In this document: in pieces, positions 61,301 through 64,000 of the stretch
How the letters are laid out: each line of letters opens with the position of its first letter
How positions within the stretch are numbered: position 1 is the stretch's first letter
Assembly: GCF_029223485.1 (NCBI RefSeq)
Contig: NZ_JARHTP010000028.1
Location: forward strand, 51,906-115,905
Source of the DNA: Streptomyces coacervatus
Lineage (GTDB): Bacteria > Actinomycetota > Actinomycetes > Streptomycetales > Streptomycetaceae
DNA length: 64,000 bases
Direction of reading: 5' to 3'
The notes under the pieces: generated by a model
What the model saw: only the letters and a program-made list of their open reading frames with translations
Told to the model about the DNA's origin: nothing
The model's database searches: none
Program-made: the position numbers and the translations under genes

Positions 61301-62304
61301 GCCGGATCGAACTGCGCCTCAACGACCCCGCAGACTCCTCCGTCGACCGCAAACTCTCCGAGACCCTGTCCGCCGAAACCCCTGGCCGCGCCCTCACCGA
61401 CGGCAAACTGTTCGCACACGTCGCCCTGCCGCGCCTCGACGCGCTCGCCTCGGCCGCCGACCTGGGGTCCGCCCTCGAGGACGCCGTACGCTCGGTGGGG
61501 GCCACCTGGCACGGTGAACTGGCCGCTCCGGTACGGGTGTTGCCGACCCGGCTGCCCGCGCAACGCCTGCCCTCCACGGTCGCGGTGCCGCACGCGGTAC
61601 CGATCGGCGTCGACCAGGAGTCCCTGTCCCCGGCCGTCCTGGACCTGTTCGGAACCGACCAGCACCTGCTCGTCCTGGGCGACAACGAGTGCGGCAAGAC
61701 CAATCTGCTGAAGCTGATCTCGCGCGCGCTCGTGGACCGATACGGCGACGAGGAGCTCGTCTTCGGCGTCTTCGACCCGCGGCGCGGCCTGCGCGGCGTG
61801 ATCCCAGAGCCGTACCGCGGCGGCTACGCACACAACACGAAACTGTCCGCCGCCCTCGCCACCGGCATCGCAACCGAGCTGGAAAAGCGCCTCCCGGAGA
61901 CCGCCGACCCCGACGCGGCGAGCGACGAACCGGCCTTCGCGGGCCCTCGTATCGTGATCCTCGTCGACGACTACGACATCCTCACCACCGCCGGGCAGCA
62001 GCCGCTCGCCCCGTTCCTGCCGTACATCTCTTCCGCGCAGGACATCGGGCTGCACTTCGTCGTCGCCCGCCGGGTCGCGGGCGCCTCGCGCGCCCTGTAC
62101 GAGCCCTTCCTGACGACGCTGCGCGAGACCGGCGCGACGGCGCTCGTGATGACCGGCGACCGCACCGAGGGCCAGCTCTTCCCCGGCCTGTACGCCTCTC
62201 CACAGCCGCCCGGCCGGGGCACCCTGGTCCGCCGCGGGCGCCGCCACCAGCTGATCCAGACGGCCCTCGCGGCAGAGACCGACTCGATGGAGAGCACCAC
62301 GTGA
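58297..62304 (+). CDS. eccC: Type VII secretion ATPase EccC (three FtsK/SpoIIIE domains)
   Basis: This 1335-aa protein has two N-terminal TM helices (about 40-90) and a cytoplasmic linker. Three FtsK/SpoIIIE ATPase domains carry Walker A G-A-T-G-S-G-K-S-E (about 490), G-G-P-Q-S-G-K-T-T (about 845) and G-D-N-E-C-G-K-T-N (about 1130). The first Walker B reads F-V-V-I-D-E-F-G. This is the motor of ESX secretion in the single-chain (EccCa+EccCb) form. It overlaps genes on both sides by 4 bp. Confidence 0.92.
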   Translation: MTQHLIHRPARATRPLPAAEARTIEPPPNLPEGKMGTAATALLPMAGVMSSVVMMTVIRSSQFAGLGAVVLVIALLGAVALFLSQRGKAQRQRRVQRERYLEYLEELREELGAAERARRRAARELNPPPLALYDLLRDPARLWERRRTDADFLRVRIGLGDVPVQDVVVGQNSTSGVLTPPDPFMLNEARALQARFATTADHPLTVPLDRAGNVSVIGDREDVLRVARALLVQAAVTHAPDDVALAFGVPGDSMDAWEWAKWLPHVIDPDESDGPVAARRIAPDLQQLARLIGVDLKKRASYAAEVRRGLSDRTALSLGSRLVVVSDEYGRNANELPRPDTAIGLGDMGVTVLHLLAAQVHEPDQVSVRITVDEQQVTIDDLRGEHVVRVSGVLDPVSAAGAEGLARMLAPLRLSAESTADGTPVSGPVDFPELLGIDDPAVLDLGRQWAPRGDRDFLRVPIGLDDRHEPVLLDLKESSELGMGPHGLCVGATGSGKSELLRTLVLALVTTHPPEDLAMVLVDYKGGATFAPFTGLPHVAGVITNLENQAGLVERVHTSLAGEIKRRQQVLKDAGNIADIGHYRALRATARPDLEPLPHLFVVIDEFGELITAKPDFIDLFLSIGRIGRSIGVHLLLSSQRIEGGKLKGLETYLSYRLGLRTFSADESRTVLETTDAFNLPPLPGFGYLKVDTSMYTRFKAGFVSGAYRGPVQRDAIADDEPLAWLYPPYNTLETPTGAAGDDTVAAPRERTSGPTVLSAVVDQLAGAAKPVRRIWLPPLPEAVTLTGAAGPVQASAEGLQLPYAEGPLQIPLGVLDDPARQWQGRWVHDLNTAGGHTAVIGGPQSGKTTLLRTLALSLTLTHTPRDIAIYGLDLVGGGLSALSGLPHVGGIAGRADHERAARTVAEVRAMLTEREALFREHGIDSVEQLRFLRGRGELPELGCTDVVLLIDGFGALRDEFADLDDDVADLLKRGSGYGIHVVAGMLRWNDVRIATQSMFGSRIELRLNDPADSSVDRKLSETLSAETPGRALTDGKLFAHVALPRLDALASAADLGSALEDAVRSVGATWHGELAAPVRVLPTRLPAQRLPSTVAVPHAVPIGVDQESLSPAVLDLFGTDQHLLVLGDNECGKTNLLKLISRALVDRYGDEELVFGVFDPRRGLRGVIPEPYRGGYAHNTKLSAALATGIATELEKRLPETADPDAASDEPAFAGPRIVILVDDYDILTTAGQQPLAPFLPYISSAQDIGLHFVVARRVAGASRALYEPFLTTLRETGATALVMTGDRTEGQLFPGLYASPQPPGRGTLVRRGRRHQLIQTALAAETDSMESTT

Positions 62305-63776
62305 CCAAGGACGTCATCGCGCTGACCCCGAAGATGCCCGACACTCGGTCACTATTGGCAGGGCTGCACGCCGGCGGCCCCGAGCTGAACCTGACCGCCA
62401 CGGACGACGGCGCGGTCCTGCAGCTGTGCACGGCGGCCGGCCGCCCGCTGGTCTCGGTCGAGGCCCCGCTGCTCGTCCATATACCCGGCGAGGCCGAACG
62501 CCTCCTAGGCCCTCGAGCGACCGCGCCCGAGCCGCCGTTCTGGTGGACCGAGGCCCGCGCCTCCACTGCCGTCCCCGAGGCGGAGTCCCTCGCGGGGTCG
62601 GTGTGCGGGCGCCTGACGATGCTGCTCGGCGGGACCAGCTGGCCACCCGGCGCGGCGCACACGGCGCGCGTCACGATCCCCGACGATTCGGCGGCCGGGC
62701 AGCCTCAGACACCCCCGTCCCCGAGCGTCTCGGACGACGACCCCGCCGAGACTGCCGCCTCGGCCCCCGCCCCCGCCCTCCCCGCCGTCGACGTCCTGAC
62801 CGACTCCACCGCGGTCGTCCTGGTCGACCGCCCGCTGATCCCCCTAACCGCCTGGCTCTCGGACATCCTGCGCATCACCGCGCAGGCGAACCGCGCCCTC
62901 CACCTCGTCACCCCGCCCTACGTCCGCCTCACCCTGCCGCTGCGCACCGCAATGGGCGGCGCGCCTAACCGCTGGGTGATCCAGAACCCGGCGGGCGGCT
63001 ACTACGACGGCCTGTCTGGCGTCCACCTCGCTTGGGAGGGCGGCACGTTCACACCGACCGGTACCACCGTCGCCGACGCATTCACCGAATCGGCCGCCCC
63101 CACCGAGCAACGACAGCTCACCGTCTCGTTCCGTACGGTGCACGCAGCCGACACCGACCTCGTGCTCGGCCGCGCCCTCGAAACAGCCTGGCAGCACCTC
63201 ACTGGCGCACCGCCCGCCGGCTGGGGCACCGCAGAACCCGTCAATCTCCCCTGGTCCCCACGCCAGTTGACCGACCTCGCCCGCAACCGCGCCCCCACCC
63301 CCACCCACCTCATCGCCATCGGCCCACCCGACCACCCCGCCATCGCCACCCACCGCATCTCCCGCACCAGCGCGGGCGTCGCCGAGGACACGACCCTCAC
63401 CCTCGGCTACACCACCCACACCGAAGTCCCCCTGGACACCCTGGAACCCCTCGCCACGACGCTGGTCGACGCACACGGCCTGACCACGATGCTCACCACC
63501 CTGCGCGACGCCCGCGCCGACCTCACCCTGCCCGCCCACATGGAGGCCCCGCCCCTCCCGGTCTCCTTCACTCTCGGCGCAGGCGACGTACGCACGATCG
63601 GCCTCACCCACGCCCGCCGCCCACCGCTCGCCCTGAAGCCGCGGCAACTCGGCTCGCCCACCCACCCCGCCCTCTACTACCCGCTCGGCGACGGAACCGA
63701 CGCCGAAGCCTGGACAGCGCTCCAGAACCTCGCCAGACACCTCAAGAACAGCCCGGGTATTGCCAGTTCGGCGTAG
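62301..63776 (+). CDS. DUF6177-like ESX-associated protein
   Basis: This 491-aa protein is soluble, with no TM or signal. It has an Ala/Pro/Asp-rich insert at about 135-160 and a C-terminal half with repeated T-L-x-L-x-Y and R-H-L-K segments. The length and position after eccC match DUF6177. The GTG overlaps the eccC stop codon (GTGA). It may take the place of EccE-like components. Function unknown. Confidence 0.65.
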   Translation: MTKDVIALTPKMPDTRSLLAGLHAGGPELNLTATDDGAVLQLCTAAGRPLVSVEAPLLVHIPGEAERLLGPRATAPEPPFWWTEARASTAVPEAESLAGSVCGRLTMLLGGTSWPPGAAHTARVTIPDDSAAGQPQTPPSPSVSDDDPAETAASAPAPALPAVDVLTDSTAVVLVDRPLIPLTAWLSDILRITAQANRALHLVTPPYVRLTLPLRTAMGGAPNRWVIQNPAGGYYDGLSGVHLAWEGGTFTPTGTTVADAFTESAAPTEQRQLTVSFRTVHAADTDLVLGRALETAWQHLTGAPPAGWGTAEPVNLPWSPRQLTDLARNRAPTPTHLIAIGPPDHPAIATHRISRTSAGVAEDTTLTLGYTTHTEVPLDTLEPLATTLVDAHGLTTMLTTLRDARADLTLPAHMEAPPLPVSFTLGAGDVRTIGLTHARRPPLALKPRQLGSPTHPALYYPLGDGTDAEAWTALQNLARHLKNSPGIASSA

Positions 63777-63879
63777 TCGCCGAGGTCCGCTCCTGTCTGC
63801 CACGCTCTGCAGGAGGCCAAGGAGTGTCATCCCTGAACCGATGTAGGAGCAGGGCCTCCCGACAAGGCACGATCGAGCG

Positions 63880-64000
63880 TGTCTGAAAGATCGTGTAAGT
63901 CCGTGATGTGAAAACCTGGCCCGGGGCTCGCCCTCGGGCCCTCGGGCCGGGCGGATCGGACGAGTCATGGCAGACAAAGACGAAGCGGCCGCGTATGTGG
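63880..64000 (+). other. Possible insertion-sequence end and partial ORF at window edge
   Basis: The stretch TGTCTGAAAGATCGTGTAAG (63881-63900) resembles a terminal repeat of IS256-like elements, and an ATG at 63967 begins a frame reading M-A-D-K-D-E-A-A-A-Y-V that leaves the window. The gap from 63777 also holds GC-rich dyads (CCCGGGGCTCG...). Too little is visible to name the ORF, and its N-terminus does not look like a known transposase. Confidence 0.3.

Noticed and set aside
59110..62247. 1045-aa minus-strand open frame opposite eccC
   Set aside because: Shadow of eccC, with no recognisable domain.

Overview
The window is high-GC actinobacterial DNA, almost certainly Streptomyces. Codon use is strongly GC3-biased, GTG starts are common, and the gene content is typical of the genus: a second GyrA/GyrB-type pair (ParC/ParE-like), DUF6082, DUF7455, a CitA-like two-component system and an actinobacterial type VII (ESX) locus. 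From memory, the order in the left 28 kb resembles the S. coelicolor core chromosome around hrdB-parE-parC. I could not check this by alignment.

Left part, 1-28,100 (core chromosome). It holds a secreted M23 peptidase behind a c-di-AMP (ydaO-type) riboswitch, an M16 peptidase pair (one active-site copy, one without it), parC, a CobW-type GTPase, DUF6082, two tandem 79-aa paralogues, and a divergent pair of citrate synthases of which one carries an N-terminal helix-turn-helix. Next come an iron-box-controlled, probably leaderless sucrase/ferredoxin-like gene and a CitA/CitB-like two-component system beside a NitT/TauT/SsuA-like ABC transporter with a second, orphan CitB-like regulator. An ActP-like symporter with a DUF485 partner, a NarL/DesK-type two-component operon with a DUF1453 protein, parE, a DUF7455 protein and a trypsin-like protease complete this part.

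At about 28,116 the core order breaks. The last six codons of a 34-codon ORF encode LRDYLD-stop, the C-terminus of actinobacterial principal sigma factors, followed by a strong terminator, but no sigma gene is attached. I read this as the left junction of an island inserted at the 3' end of hrdB.

Middle part, 28,200-49,500 (accessory, defence-rich). A leftward operon encodes an SNF2-type helicase with a DUF3883-like end, a DUF1156/COG1743-type DNA methyltransferase, an ATPase of DUF499 type with an N-terminal Swt1-like HEPN domain, an uncharacterised protein and a four-helix membrane protein. An Abi-C/HEPN-like gene faces it. It resembles the methyltransferase-helicase-ATPase core of type 3 BREX, but no PglZ, BrxA or BrxB is present. 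Upstream lie a decayed tyrosyl-tRNA synthetase fragment, a TIR-NACHT-FGE fusion, and a small metabolic operon (SDR, EamA exporter, GriI/ADH-synthase-like aldolase). Then come a small ORF, a PPOX protein, a 276-bp element with 18-bp terminal inverted repeats, and a SLATT-type membrane protein.

Right part, 49,900-63,800 (type VII secretion). Two WXG100-like proteins with Phe/Tyr in place of Trp and a DUF6507 protein lead the cluster. A 985-aa polymorphic toxin follows, with a RelA/SpoT-like domain and a separate PD-(D/E)XK-like nuclease tip, and then a pentapeptide-repeat candidate immunity protein. The machinery genes are a small membrane protein, EccD, a proline-rich ParA/EspI-like ATPase, three-ATPase EccC and a DUF6177-like protein. 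Full-length EccB, EccE and mycosin are not seen. The window ends in the first codons of an unidentified ORF near a possible insertion-sequence end.
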